Assembly (NCBI GenBank): GCA_020853575.1
Contig: JADYYP010000012.1
Location: 1-64,000 of the forward strand
Length of the DNA stretch: 64,000 nt
Reading direction: 5' to 3'
Source of the DNA: Planctomycetota bacterium
GTDB lineage: Bacteria > Planctomycetota > UBA1135 > GCA-002686595
The notes under the pieces are model-generated. The model had not been told where the DNA came from. It saw only the letters and a list, made by a program, of their open reading frames with translations, and did no database searches. The translations under genes were made by a program, and so were the position numbers. Positions 18,105 to 26,863 of this stretch are shown here, piece after piece. The first letter of the stretch is position 1; each line of letters starts with the position of its first letter.

Positions 18105-18918
18105 TGCGCTGGCGCAGCCGCGCGATTCGTCGCCGCACGCGCCACAGGTCGACCAGCATCGTCCGGCTCGCCGCGCCCAGTGCCAATGTGGAGCGCGGAT
18201 CGTCGGACCACTCGACGGGCACCTCGGCGATCGCGAGATCGGCCTTGCGCGCGAGAGCGAGCCACTCGACGTCGAAGGCGAAGCCGTCGATGCGTGAAGC
18301 TCGCGCGACCAAGCGCGCTGCGCGCCGCGTGAAGGCCTTGAAGCCGCATTGCGTGTCGGCCAATCCCAGCGGCACGAGCCCCGCGGCAAGCGCGCGGAAC
18401 ACGCGGCCCGCCACGCGGCGGGCCAACGGCTGTGCGACGCGGATCGCCGCTCGCGGTACGTAGCGCGAGGCGATGGCGATGTCGGCACCGCGCTCGAGCG
18501 CGGCGATCAGGCACGGCAGTTCGGTGAGCGGCGTCGACAGGTCGGCGTCGGAGAACACGACGATCTCTCCCGCCGCGGCGCGGAAGCCGGTACGCACGGC
18601 CGCGCCCTTGCCGAGGTTGTGCGCGTGCCGCAGCACGCGCAGCGAACGGAACTGCTCCTGAAGTCGCGCCGCGGCCCGCGCGGTCTCGTCGGGGCTGCCG
18701 TCGTCGACGACGAGCACCTCGATCGGCCAGCGCGCGCCGGCGGCGAAGCGCGCGAGCTTGGCGAGGCTGCGCTCGATGCGCAGCTCCTCGCGATACGCGG
18801 GCACGATCAGGCTGACGAGCGGTCCAGAAACGGCGCGACGCACCTCGCACGGGTGCGTCGTCGCGGGCAGCGCTGCCGGGCCGGCCACCGCGCCCTGCTC
18901 GTCGATGCGAACGGCCAT
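18070..18918 (-). CDS. GT2 glycosyltransferase, dolichyl-phosphate glucosyltransferase (ALG5/DPM1) type
   Basis: 282 residues. GT-A fold glycosyltransferase: SLIVPAYREELRIERSL, VLVVDDGSPDETA, NLGKGAAVRTGF, the metal-binding DAD in VVFSDADLSTP, then SRYVPRA, DTQCGFKAF and the EVPVEWSDDPRSTL box typical of the ALG5/DPM1 branch. Such enzymes move a sugar from a nucleotide donor to a polyprenyl phosphate at the inner membrane. No C-terminal membrane helices are seen. It lies 14 bases downstream of a pseudopilin gene and in the same run as a second pilin and a polytopic membrane protein, which points to pilin or surface glycosylation (inference). Confidence 0.85.
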   Translation of the reverse strand: MAVRIDEQGAVAGPAALPATTHPCEVRRAVSGPLVSLIVPAYREELRIERSLAKLARFAAGARWPIEVLVVDDGSPDETARAAARLQEQFRSLRVLRHAHNLGKGAAVRTGFRAAAGEIVVFSDADLSTPLTELPCLIAALERGADIAIASRYVPRAAIRVAQPLARRVAGRVFRALAAGLVPLGLADTQCGFKAFTRRAARLVARASRIDGFAFDVEWLALARKADLAIAEVPVEWSDDPRSTLALGAASRTMLVDLWRVRRRIARLRQRISARPGARSAA

Positions 18919-18932
18919 CGCGGTCGGCTGTC

Positions 18933-19499
18933 TCAGAGCTTGAGCGTCACGACCATGGCGATGTCATCGCCGCTGGTCTCTCCCGACGCGAGCGCGGCGC
19001 CGGTGGTCGTGTTCGTGGTTCCGTCGGGCCCCTTGGAAAGCAGCACGATCGAGCCCGGCGTGCCCGAGGCGGCATAGCCAGTGGCGAAGTAGTAGATGAC
19101 GTACGGACGCTGCCAGGGATCGAGTAGGCCCGTGTTGGTCGCGCCCGAGGTCGCGACCTGCATCGATGTGCCGACGCGCGCGCCCTTGTTCAGGTACGGG
19201 CCGTCCCAGCCGGTCTTGGAGTAGGTGTTCTGGAAGAGGCAGGTGAAGCTCGTCAGGTCGTGGCTCGTGGTCGCGATCGAGCTGTAGCTCGCATTCGACG
19301 GCCAGACGCTGGTGTCGGAGTCGTAGCGCGTGAACGCATTGCCGATCTCCTTCATGTCGCTCTGGGCGCGAGCGATCTTCGACTTGTCGACGTAGCTGCC
19401 GATCGCCGGGACGAGCACGCCGGCGAGCACGACCAAGATGGCGACGACTACGACGAGTTCGGTGAGCGTGAAGCCGCTGCGCGAAGGGCACTGTTTCAT
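18933..19499 (-). CDS. Pseudopilin / type IV pilin-like protein
   Basis: 188 residues. Leader SRSGFTLTELVVVVAILVVLAGVL is a class III prepilin signal with Glu at mature position 5. The stalk reads KSKIARAQSDMKEIGNAFTRYDSDT and the globular part contains KTGWDGPYLNKGAR and LLDPWQRPYVIYYF, as in GspG. Serine/threonine-rich loops (TTNTTTGAALASGETSG) may be O-glycan acceptor sites, which would fit the neighbouring glycosyltransferase. Paralogous to the gene at 19629-20204. Confidence 0.87.
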   Translation of the reverse strand: MKQCPSRSGFTLTELVVVVAILVVLAGVLVPAIGSYVDKSKIARAQSDMKEIGNAFTRYDSDTSVWPSNASYSSIATTSHDLTSFTCLFQNTYSKTGWDGPYLNKGARVGTSMQVATSGATNTGLLDPWQRPYVIYYFATGYAASGTPGSIVLLSKGPDGTTNTTTGAALASGETSGDDIAMVVTLKL

Positions 19500-19628
19500 G
19501 GGGAAGCGAAGGGCACGGGACGGGGGAGGAATCCGAGTCCTCGGCAGGCATTGCGCGGCTCGGGCTGCCTCAATTCTCGACCTCCCGCCATGCGCACTTG
19601 AGCGCGGGATAGGTTTCCGAATCGGCGC

Positions 19629-20204
19629 TCACTGCTCGAGCGCGATCACTTGCACCAGGTCGTCTCCGGCGACCGGCGTGCCCCACAGGTTCTCGATCGT
19701 GACCCAGTCGAGGCTGCCGTTGGGACCCATTGAATACAGCATCATCCCGCCGCCGAGCAGGCTTCCAGGCAGGTACAGCAGCATGTACGGCCGGCCCCAG
19801 GGATCGAGCACGCCCTTCGACGTCGTGCCGACTGTCGAGCCGATCACGAGTGACGAGCCCACTCCCAGCACGCCGCGGCTGAAGTACGGCCCATTCCAAT
19901 TCGTCACCGTCGAGGGTTGCTGGTACAGGCACGCGAAGCCCTGGAGCGAGGTGAACAGGAACAAATTGCCCGTCGGCGCCGCGTTGAAGGTCGGGTTGGG
20001 CCAAGTCCCGGTGTCGTTGCGGTAGCGGTTGAATGCGTCGGCGATCTCGCGCAGGTCCTGCTGACCGCGCGCGCGTTTGGACTTGTCCACCTGGCCCGCC
20101 ACGGCGGGCACGAGTACGCCTGCCAGCACGACGAGCATCGACATGGCGACCACGAGCTCGACGAGCGAGAATCCAGAGCGAGGCGCGCGATGGAAGGTCC
20201 GCAT
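19629..20204 (-). CDS. Pseudopilin / type IV pilin-like protein
   Basis: 191 residues with prepilin signal RSGFSLVELVVAMSMLVVLAGVL, stalk KSKRARGQQDLREIADAFNRYRNDT, and the GspG-type WNGPYFSRGV and VLDPWGRPYMLLYL. It shares layout with the next gene downstream (18933-19499), so the two probably arose by tandem duplication. Positioned 42 bases after the large membrane protein gene on the same strand. Confidence 0.87.
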   Translation of the reverse strand: MRTFHRAPRSGFSLVELVVAMSMLVVLAGVLVPAVAGQVDKSKRARGQQDLREIADAFNRYRNDTGTWPNPTFNAAPTGNLFLFTSLQGFACLYQQPSTVTNWNGPYFSRGVLGVGSSLVIGSTVGTTSKGVLDPWGRPYMLLYLPGSLLGGGMMLYSMGPNGSLDWVTIENLWGTPVAGDDLVQVIALEQ

Positions 20205-20246
20205 CGGGAGGGGGGGACGGCTCTCGAGTCGGACGTTCGGGGCGCG

Positions 20247-22331
20247 CTACTTGAGCTGCGCGCGGCGGCGCAGCGCGGCTCCGCCCGCGAGCACCAGCGT
20301 CAACGCCGTGAGCCAGGTGCCCAAGCGTTCGGACCAGCGCGGCTCGAATCGGAGCTCGATGCGTCCGCGGCCGTGCACCAGACAGAAACCGGGCGCCACA
20401 CGGTCGACTCGAATCTCGCGCCCAGCGCAACGAGCACGCCAACGCGGATGCCAGGCGACTTTCAGGACGACCGGCACGTCCGAGTCCGCCTCCACGTCGA
20501 GCACGTAGCGGCGTCCCTGGTCGAGGCGCTCGAGCGCGGTGACGCGGGCCGTGTCGGGTGCCGGGTCGAGCACGAGCCCCGGGCGCGCGACGACCGGGCG
20601 CGGCACGGAGGAGGTCGCAAAACTCCATGTTGCGACGGCGCGGTTCCAACTCTCGAGGTCGCTCCACGCAGTGCTCTCCAGCGGCTCGCGTACGAGCTCC
20701 GCGAGCCTCGGACGTGAACGCACCTCATGCAGGCGAAACAGGTACTCTCCGCGCTCGCGCTCGCTGCGCTCCGAGCCATCCCAGGCACCGGGTATCTGGC
20801 ACACGACCACGCCGGGCTCGACCAACTCGTCGGGCAGGCGACTCTCGGTAAGCACGTGAGTGATGCCGAAACGCTCGAGCTCGCGCCCGAGCAACTGCAC
20901 GCCCGGCAACGTCTCCGTTGCGTCGCCGCCCATGCGTGCGAGCGCCAAGTCGCGCGCGATCGGCGCAACCGCACTCTCGTTCCAGCCCACGCCCCACACG
21001 AACGTGTCGAGGGACACCGAGCGCATCAGGTTCATGCACCAGCGTCCCAAAGGCGTCGATTCGACGAACAGCCCGATCACGCCGTCGACCTGGGCGCGGC
21101 GCGGAAACTCGTTCTGCAGCCAGTGGCTGGAGGGCTGGTGCGCGGGGGACGCGACGATCAGGACGCGCGCGTCAGTTGGGAGATCGAGCGGCACGGCGAT
21201 CTCGGGCAGCGGGGTGAGATCCTGGAACTGATCGCGGTTCCAGGCGAGCGCGAACAACAGCGCGAGGCCGGACACGCCAGCCGCGAGTCGAGCGCGCGCG
21301 CCGCGCACGAGCTCGACCGACACGTACGCCAGGCCGAGGAATACGAATACGTGGAAGCGATAGAGATGCAACCGCACTTCGGCCCAATCGCCGAGCGCGA
21401 GCAGCCCCGCGAGAACCAGCGTGAACAGCGCCACCGCGCCCGCGCGGCTCCAGCGAATGCGCGGGCTGCGGCGCAAGAGCAGCGCGCCCAGTGCGGTCGC
21501 GAGTGTCGCGACCATGAGCGGCAGCGGGTGCTCGCTCGGCAGGTGGTGGACGACGCCGTAGCCGAGGTCGGTGAACAACGGCAGGCTCCAGAACGCGCTG
21601 AATCCGAAGCACGCGCCCGCAACCACCACCGCGTGCCCGAACAGGCGGCGGCGACGGCGGTGTCGCAAGACGGCGAAACCGACCTCGACCGCGTAGAACA
21701 CCACCAGCGCGAGCGCGCACACCATGTGGCTGAGCACGCACGCGGCGCCGAGTGCGCCAGCGAGCCCCAGGCCACGACCTGCGACGATTGCGCACCGTGC
21801 GCGCGATGCAGCGAGGAAGTACAACGGCAGGCCGACGGCATTGGCCGTCAAGCCCACCTGGTAGAGCGTGTAGAAGTCGGTCGAGAGCTGCAGGCCGTGC
21901 GCGAGCGTCGGACCGATGAACAACAGCGCCGTCGCGAGCAAGGCGAACAGGCTCGCCGTTCCAGGGCGCGCGCCTCGGCCGCGTGCAAAGACCCAGGCGC
22001 TCCACGGCGTCGCGCCGACAGCGAGTGCGAGCACACAGCGCAGCGCGATTTCGAGCGGCAGGATCGTTCCGAGTGCGGCGATCGAGACGTGTGTCAGCGG
22101 CGGATAGCTCGCGCCCTGCGGGTAGCCGCAGAAGTAGCTCGAGTTCCAGCCCGTCCAGGCAGGCCAAAAGCGCTCGCGCAGCGTCTGGGCCGCCGCGAGA
22201 TGGCCCTCGGCGTCCTGAAGGGCCTCCACCGGCGCGAACAGGCCCGGCAGCGCGTAGCTCCACGCCACGATCGCGGTCGCGCTAGCCACAGCAATCCACG
22301 CCAACCTGCGTTCAGGCCTCGCCCACCCCAT
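20247..22331 (-). CDS. Large polytopic membrane protein, possible GT-C-type glycosyltransferase
   Basis: 694 residues. The first ~480 contain roughly ten to twelve membrane helices separated by short loops; the pattern with an early periplasmic loop (QDAEGHLAAAQTLRERFWP, then NSSYFCGYPQGASYPP) resembles the YfhO / PTPS-related membrane families and GT-C enzymes that use lipid-linked sugars. The last ~210 residues are a soluble, probably periplasmic beta-rich domain (VPVVLKVAWHPRWRARC, IELRFEPRW), ending with a final membrane helix. The ATG at 22331 is the first Met before the hydrophobic part; the frame is open further upstream but runs into repeat and junction sequence. Substrate unknown; the GT2 and pilins downstream suggest pilin glycosylation. 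Confidence 0.7.
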   Translation of the reverse strand: MGWARPERRLAWIAVASATAIVAWSYALPGLFAPVEALQDAEGHLAAAQTLRERFWPAWTGWNSSYFCGYPQGASYPPLTHVSIAALGTILPLEIALRCVLALAVGATPWSAWVFARGRGARPGTASLFALLATALLFIGPTLAHGLQLSTDFYTLYQVGLTANAVGLPLYFLAASRARCAIVAGRGLGLAGALGAACVLSHMVCALALVVFYAVEVGFAVLRHRRRRRLFGHAVVVAGACFGFSAFWSLPLFTDLGYGVVHHLPSEHPLPLMVATLATALGALLLRRSPRIRWSRAGAVALFTLVLAGLLALGDWAEVRLHLYRFHVFVFLGLAYVSVELVRGARARLAAGVSGLALLFALAWNRDQFQDLTPLPEIAVPLDLPTDARVLIVASPAHQPSSHWLQNEFPRRAQVDGVIGLFVESTPLGRWCMNLMRSVSLDTFVWGVGWNESAVAPIARDLALARMGGDATETLPGVQLLGRELERFGITHVLTESRLPDELVEPGVVVCQIPGAWDGSERSERERGEYLFRLHEVRSRPRLAELVREPLESTAWSDLESWNRAVATWSFATSSVPRPVVARPGLVLDPAPDTARVTALERLDQGRRYVLDVEADSDVPVVLKVAWHPRWRARCAGREIRVDRVAPGFCLVHGRGRIELRFEPRWSERLGTWLTALTLVLAGGAALRRRAQLK

Positions 22332-22638
22332 GGAAACGCTTTCGGTCCACAGCCGCGCTCGATGAAGCGAGCGGGAGGCGTGCGTACCAGCGCTGGGACG
22401 CGCGGAGGTCTGCGCTTGCGCACGCGACACGGCTGGCTCGCTCCGATCTGAAGCTACAGGAGAACCTCCGCGTTCTTCCACAGTGGCGCCGAGCAGGGGC
22501 TCGAGCTGTTCGCCGGCGGTCACGTCCCAGCTCAGGATGTCCGGGTCGAGCGATCGCACCGCGCCCCCTCGGCTTTCGATCGCGTGCCGAGTCTCGCCGA
22601 GCCACGCGGCCGTGCAGAGCAGCCGCTCGTCGTCCCAC
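22332..22638 (-). other. Junction spacer with a possible coding remnant
   Basis: 307 bases between the polytopic protein start and the direct repeat. The minus frame that runs out of the repeat reads RWDDERLLCTAAWLGETRHA and goes on to LDPDILSWDVTAGEQLEPLL before becoming low-complexity. The composition looks protein-like, but it has no start of its own and no recognised family, so it may be the stump of a lost gene. No promoter could be assigned. Confidence 0.35.
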
Positions 22639-22743
22639 CGCGCGAGCGCGCCGGGCGCGTCAGTACAGGCGCACCGCCGCGCACGCACGCTCGAACGCCG
22701 CGAGCTCCTCGTCCCACGAGCGCTCGATCAGCTCCAGGCTCGC
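22639..22743. repeat. Resident copy of the 105-bp direct repeat (3' end of NamZ fusion)
   Basis: Matches 8804-8908 in the same orientation with one base difference. It covers the last 84 bases of the beta-lactamase/DUF1343 gene, its TGA, and 21 bases beyond. This copy is in its natural gene context. The two copies bracket 13.7 kb including the secretion locus and the pilin/glycosyltransferase group. Confidence 0.93.
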
Positions 22744-24990
22744 GCCGTCGCGCAGTGCCTCGAAGGTGGCGCGGTTGCGCAGCAGCGCGTCGACCTTCTC
22801 GAATTCGAAGGCCGTGCCGTGGAGCTCGCGCAGCACGCGCGCGAAGGCCAGACCGGCGAGCACTGGCTTGACGCGCTCGCGCTCGACGACCACCAGTTGC
22901 ACGCCGCGGCACAGCTCGCCCGCGAAGCGGCTCGCGCTCGGCGTGAACTCGGTCGCGACGAAGCGCAGCCCGGGCAGCGCGGCGACATTGAGCGCGCGGG
23001 CCAGCTGGCGCGCATCGATCCAGGGCGCGCCGAAGTGCTCGAACGGCGTGTCCGTTCCGCGGCCGACGGAGACATTGGTGGTTTCGAGCAGCGCGACGCC
23101 GGGATAAAGCAGCGCCTGCGTCGGCGTGCGCAGGTTGGGGCTCGGCGCGATCCACAACAGGCCCGTGTCGTCCCAGCGCATCGAGCGCTTCCAGCCTTCG
23201 CAGGCGACGACTTCGAGCTCGCAGCGCACGCCGAAATGCTCGCGGTACAGCCGCGCGAGCTCGCCGATGGTCAGGCCGTGCACGAGCGGAATCGGGCGGT
23301 ACGAAGTGAAATCCAGGCGCGTCGAGTCCGCGAGAGGTCCCTGCGGCGCGAGAGCACCGAGCGGGTTGGGCCGGTCGAGCACCACCACGCGCAGTCCGAG
23401 CCGCTGCGCCGCTTCCATCGCGTAGCCCAAGGTCGTCTCGTAGGTGTAGATGCGCGTGCCGACGTCTTGCACGTCGAACACCAGCGTGTCACAGCCCGCG
23501 AGCATCGCCTCGGTCGGGCGCCGCGACTCGCCGTACAGGCTGTGGATCGGCAGCCCCGTCGGCGCGTCGACCGAGGGCGCGATCACGCCCTCCGCGCGCG
23601 CGCCGAAGCCGTGCTCGGGAGAGAGGATGCAAACCAACTCCAGGCCTTCGCTGCGCCGCAGCAGATCGACGGTGCGCTCGCCGGCACGGGTGCGGCCGGT
23701 CGTGTTGGTCACAAGCGCGAGCTTGCGCCCGCGCAGGGGCTCGCACGCGCCGCGCGCCAGGACGTCGACGCCGGTGAGCACGCCAGCGTCGGTCCGCAGC
23801 AACCGCGCGGCGGCAGTCGCGACCGCGGCGCGCAATTCCTTGACGTCGCCCGTGCCGTCGGGGTGCACGCGATTGGTGAGCAACACCACGTAGGCGCTGC
23901 TCGCTGGATCGAGCCACAGGGAAGTGCCCGTGAAGCCCGTGTGGCCGCAGCTCGTCCCTCGCGGAAAGAGCTCGCCGCGCGCGCTCGAGTAGGGCGTGTC
24001 CGCATCGAGGCCGAGCGTGCGACCGCCGCTGCCGTCGGGCAGCGTGCGCATCGCCAGCATCGCGGCCGCAGTTTCGCGCCGCATGACGCGCACGCCATCG
24101 AGCGCGCCGCCTCCGAGCAGCATGCGGCACCAGCGCGCGACGTCGCGCGCCGTCGAGAACAGTCCGGCGTGGCCGGCGACACCGCCGAGCGCGTACGCGC
24201 GCGGATCGTGCACTTCACCGCGCATCCAGCGCTCGGCGCGCCGTTCCGTCGGCGCGCAGCGTGCCGCGAGCTCCGCGCTCGGGCAAAACGTCGTCTCGTG
24301 CATCGCGAGTGGCTCGAACAGCTCCTCGCGAGCGAACCGCGCGAGCGAGCGGCCGTCGACGCGCTCGACGAGCTCGCCGAGCACGATGTAGCCGACGTCG
24401 CTGTAGACGAAGGCCGTTCCCGGCGTCGAGCGCGGCGCGAGCTCGCACAGCTTGCGCCAGGCGGCCTCGCGTCCTCCCGCATAGTCCGCGAGCGGATTGT
24501 CGGCGAGCAGTCCGCTCCAGTGACGCAGCAGGTGCTCGACGGTGATCGACTCCTTGCCGTGGGCACCGAACTCGGGCAGGTAGCGCGCGACCGGGGCCGC
24601 CAGCTCGATCCGACCGCGCTCGACCAGCAGCATCACGCTCGTCGCGGTCGCGATCGGCTTGGTCAGGGAGGCCAGGTCGAACAGCGTGTCGGCGGTCATC
24701 GGCTCGAGCGCCGGCTCGACCGCGCGCGCGCCGAACGCGGCGTGGAGCCGCTCGCGCGCGGCGTCACCGACGACGACCACGGCTCCGGGGGCGCGCCGGG
24801 CCTCGAGCGCGGCTCGCACGGCGTTCTCTAGCTCGCCCGCGTGCGCGATCGTGCCGCTCGCGCAGCACAGCAAGAGCGTGACGCGCAGTGCCGCGACCGC
24901 GATCCGCGCGCCGAAGCCCGCGCCATGGCGAACGCCGCGCGCTCGCGGACGAGCGACCTCGACGAAGGACGGAGCGACGTTGGAACGCAT
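22660..24990 (-). CDS. Fusion: beta-lactamase-fold amidase/esterase (AmiE-like) + DUF1343 muramidase (NamZ-like, GH171)
   Basis: 776 residues with an N-terminal export signal (about 28-51). Residues 55-400 are a serine beta-lactamase/AmiE-type domain: SLTK (108-111) as the SxxK nucleophile motif, YSD (196-198) in place of YxN, and HTG (350-352) in place of KTG. Residues from about 403 are DUF1343: LVTNTTGRTRAGERTVDLL, LSPEHGFGARAEGV, VFDVQDVGTRIYTYETTLGY, LDRPNPLG and SVGRGTDTPFEHFGAPW. In Bacillus the DUF1343 enzyme NamZ is an exo-N-acetylmuramidase, and AmiE, of the beta-lactamase fold, removes the peptide from MurNAc; both belong to one muropeptide-rescue operon. Fusing them suggests a periplasmic enzyme that strips peptide and then MurNAc. 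The start at 24990 is chosen to give a compact signal peptide; 25050 is also open. Confidence 0.88.
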   Translation of the reverse strand: MRSNVAPSFVEVARPRARGVRHGAGFGARIAVAALRVTLLLCCASGTIAHAGELENAVRAALEARRAPGAVVVVGDAARERLHAAFGARAVEPALEPMTADTLFDLASLTKPIATATSVMLLVERGRIELAAPVARYLPEFGAHGKESITVEHLLRHWSGLLADNPLADYAGGREAAWRKLCELAPRSTPGTAFVYSDVGYIVLGELVERVDGRSLARFAREELFEPLAMHETTFCPSAELAARCAPTERRAERWMRGEVHDPRAYALGGVAGHAGLFSTARDVARWCRMLLGGGALDGVRVMRRETAAAMLAMRTLPDGSGGRTLGLDADTPYSSARGELFPRGTSCGHTGFTGTSLWLDPASSAYVVLLTNRVHPDGTGDVKELRAAVATAAARLLRTDAGVLTGVDVLARGACEPLRGRKLALVTNTTGRTRAGERTVDLLRRSEGLELVCILSPEHGFGARAEGVIAPSVDAPTGLPIHSLYGESRRPTEAMLAGCDTLVFDVQDVGTRIYTYETTLGYAMEAAQRLGLRVVVLDRPNPLGALAPQGPLADSTRLDFTSYRPIPLVHGLTIGELARLYREHFGVRCELEVVACEGWKRSMRWDDTGLLWIAPSPNLRTPTQALLYPGVALLETTNVSVGRGTDTPFEHFGAPWIDARQLARALNVAALPGLRFVATEFTPSASRFAGELCRGVQLVVVERERVKPVLAGLAFARVLRELHGTAFEFEKVDALLRNRATFEALRDGASLELIERSWDEELAAFERACAAVRLY

Positions 24991-25151
24991 GCGGCTCGCC
25001 GCGCGCGACGTGCGCTGCCCAGGTGGATGTCGCGGGTGGTCGTCGCGCACGTGCGGCGCGCTAGCCTAGCGCCACGGCGCGGGAGCGACGAGCAGTGCCA
25101 TGGGGCGCGCGCAACGAGATCAGCGCTCCGACCACGAGGTCAGCGCGAAGT

Positions 25152-25193
25152 GTCACCCATGTGCCCGAGCACAACGGTCACCCATGTACCCGG
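25152..25193. repeat. Paired GTCACCCATGTRCCCG motif, IS-end-like
   Basis: The 16-base motif GTCACCCATGT(G/A)CCCG occurs at 25152-25167 and 25177-25192, 25 bases apart, in an otherwise empty 270-base intergenic stretch. Twin motifs of this look are seen near the ends of IS481-like elements, but no transposase is present, so this would be a worn remnant. Confidence 0.35.
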
Positions 25194-25260
25194 ACCGGAC
25201 CTCCGTGCGCGCGACGGCCGAGGTCCGACCTCGGCGCGCCGCGTCGCGTGCCGCGCTCGC

Positions 25261-26772
25261 TCACCAGGTGAAGCGCAGTGCGTTGGAGTAACGCACCGTG
25301 CCGTTGCCCAGCGAGTTGACGTCGCGCTGCCAGCCCTGGATCCACACCATCGTGCCCGTGGCCGCCGGTTGACCGAGAGCGTTGGGATGGGTGGCGATGA
25401 ACTGGGCCAGATCGAGCTGCAACACACCGTCGCAGGCGCCGGCGGTGCCCGCGGAGTTGGAGATGCCCGCGCGCTGGAAGGGTCCGTACATGCAGACCTG
25501 CGCGTTGGGGTGGTACGGCGGCTTGGGGCCGCTCACGCCGTAGAAGTAGCCTCCGCTGCGTTGGCCGCTGCAACCACTCAAGGCGACCGAGAACGGTCCG
25601 CTGGCGCTGGGAGTTCCCTGGCGCGAAATCGAAAGCTCGCAGCCCTCCGAAGTCGTCTGGCCTTGGCAGAAGGTGATCGGCGCGGACGGAACGCAGGCGC
25701 GCAGGGGCATGAGCGCGTTCCACGTGCCGGGAGTTGGCCCGACGCCCCAAGTTCCGCCAATCCACAGCGCCGGTCCGTGCCCGTCGTCCATCACGCAGGC
25801 GCTGAAGAAATCGGCGTAGGCCGACGAGTTGCCGGGGTTGGCCGGGAAGCTGCTCCAGCCGCTGGGCGAACGACGTCGCTGGGTGGAGTTGCCTTCGCCG
25901 ACGGTGTGCAGCATGGGGCCCTGGCCGTCGTCGAAGACCGTCATCGAGCGCACTTGGATGCCGGTGAAGGTCTTGTCGACGATCCAGTCGGCGCCATCCC
26001 AGCGCACCACTTGGGAGAACCACGGGTGGACCGGGAAGAACCGGACGCACCACAGCTCCGGCCCCTGTCCGATGTCGTAGACCGAAAGCCCGATGTGCAA
26101 CGGGTACGCGCTCGTGTTCGTCGGTCCGACATCCCGCCACTGGGTGCCGGTCCACTTCTCCACACAACCCTCTTCTCCGGCGTAGATCCGGACTCCGGTG
26201 CCATCGTCGAAGGCCAGAAGATCGAACACGGGCCGCCGCGGACTCTCGCCGAGGGCCTGCCAGCCCCCGGCGGCGGTGTACTTGACGGCGTACTTGGCCG
26301 CGACTGAACCGAAGCTCTGGAAGTCACCACCGACGTAGAGCGCGGGGCCACCGGGCTCCTCGACGCGCTCGAACGCTCGGATCTTGCCCACGATCGGCGG
26401 CGAGAACTGCCAGGAGCCCAGGGACGCGTCGAACGAGCGCATCCACAGGTGCGAGACGTTGCCGGCGCTGGTGGTGGCCACGACCAGCGAGTCGTCCCAG
26501 TTCCCCAGGGCCGTCACACGCTCGCCCACCGAGACGTCGGTCCAAGTCAGGCCATCCCAACGTGCGAAGCCTGCGCTCGGGACTCCGGCGATGCTGGTGA
26601 ACGAGCCGGCCACGAAGAGTCGGGTGCCGCAGAAGGTCTCGAGCGAAGCCACATGGTCGATGTACCCGCCCGCAACGGTGGTGAAGGGGTCCCATTGACT
26701 GCACTGAGCCGCGACCTCGCGCGTGGGCAGAAGGCTCGCCGCCAGCAGCGCGGCCGTACAAATCAGCTTCAT
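25261..26772 (-). CDS. Secreted WD-like/kelch-like protein with planctomycete C-terminal domain
   Basis: 503 residues. Signal peptide 1-22 (LICTAALLAASLLP, cleavage near VAAQ). Repeats of the kind RLFVAGSFTSIAGVPSAGFARWDGLTW, VGGDFQSFGSV and AGEEGCVEKWTGTQWRDVG recur every 45-60 residues and suggest a beta-propeller. The last ~130 residues are the shared domain found in four other genes here: FCQGQTTSEGC, QRSGGYFYGVSG, LDLAQFIATHPNALGQP, GWQRD and a final aromatic/hydrophobic strand. The ATG at 26772 starts the signal peptide; an upstream extension of the frame has no such feature. Role unknown, probably extracellular. Confidence 0.82.
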   Translation of the reverse strand: MKLICTAALLAASLLPTREVAAQCSQWDPFTTVAGGYIDHVASLETFCGTRLFVAGSFTSIAGVPSAGFARWDGLTWTDVSVGERVTALGNWDDSLVVATTSAGNVSHLWMRSFDASLGSWQFSPPIVGKIRAFERVEEPGGPALYVGGDFQSFGSVAAKYAVKYTAAGGWQALGESPRRPVFDLLAFDDGTGVRIYAGEEGCVEKWTGTQWRDVGPTNTSAYPLHIGLSVYDIGQGPELWCVRFFPVHPWFSQVVRWDGADWIVDKTFTGIQVRSMTVFDDGQGPMLHTVGEGNSTQRRRSPSGWSSFPANPGNSSAYADFFSACVMDDGHGPALWIGGTWGVGPTPGTWNALMPLRACVPSAPITFCQGQTTSEGCELSISRQGTPSASGPFSVALSGCSGQRSGGYFYGVSGPKPPYHPNAQVCMYGPFQRAGISNSAGTAGACDGVLQLDLAQFIATHPNALGQPAATGTMVWIQGWQRDVNSLGNGTVRYSNALRFTW

Positions 26773-26863
26773 CGGATGGATTGCTTTCTTGGCTGGGAGT
26801 GCCCCGCGCCAGAGGGCGCGGACGCCGTCGACACACACGGATGCCGCCGACATTCGGTCGGGT

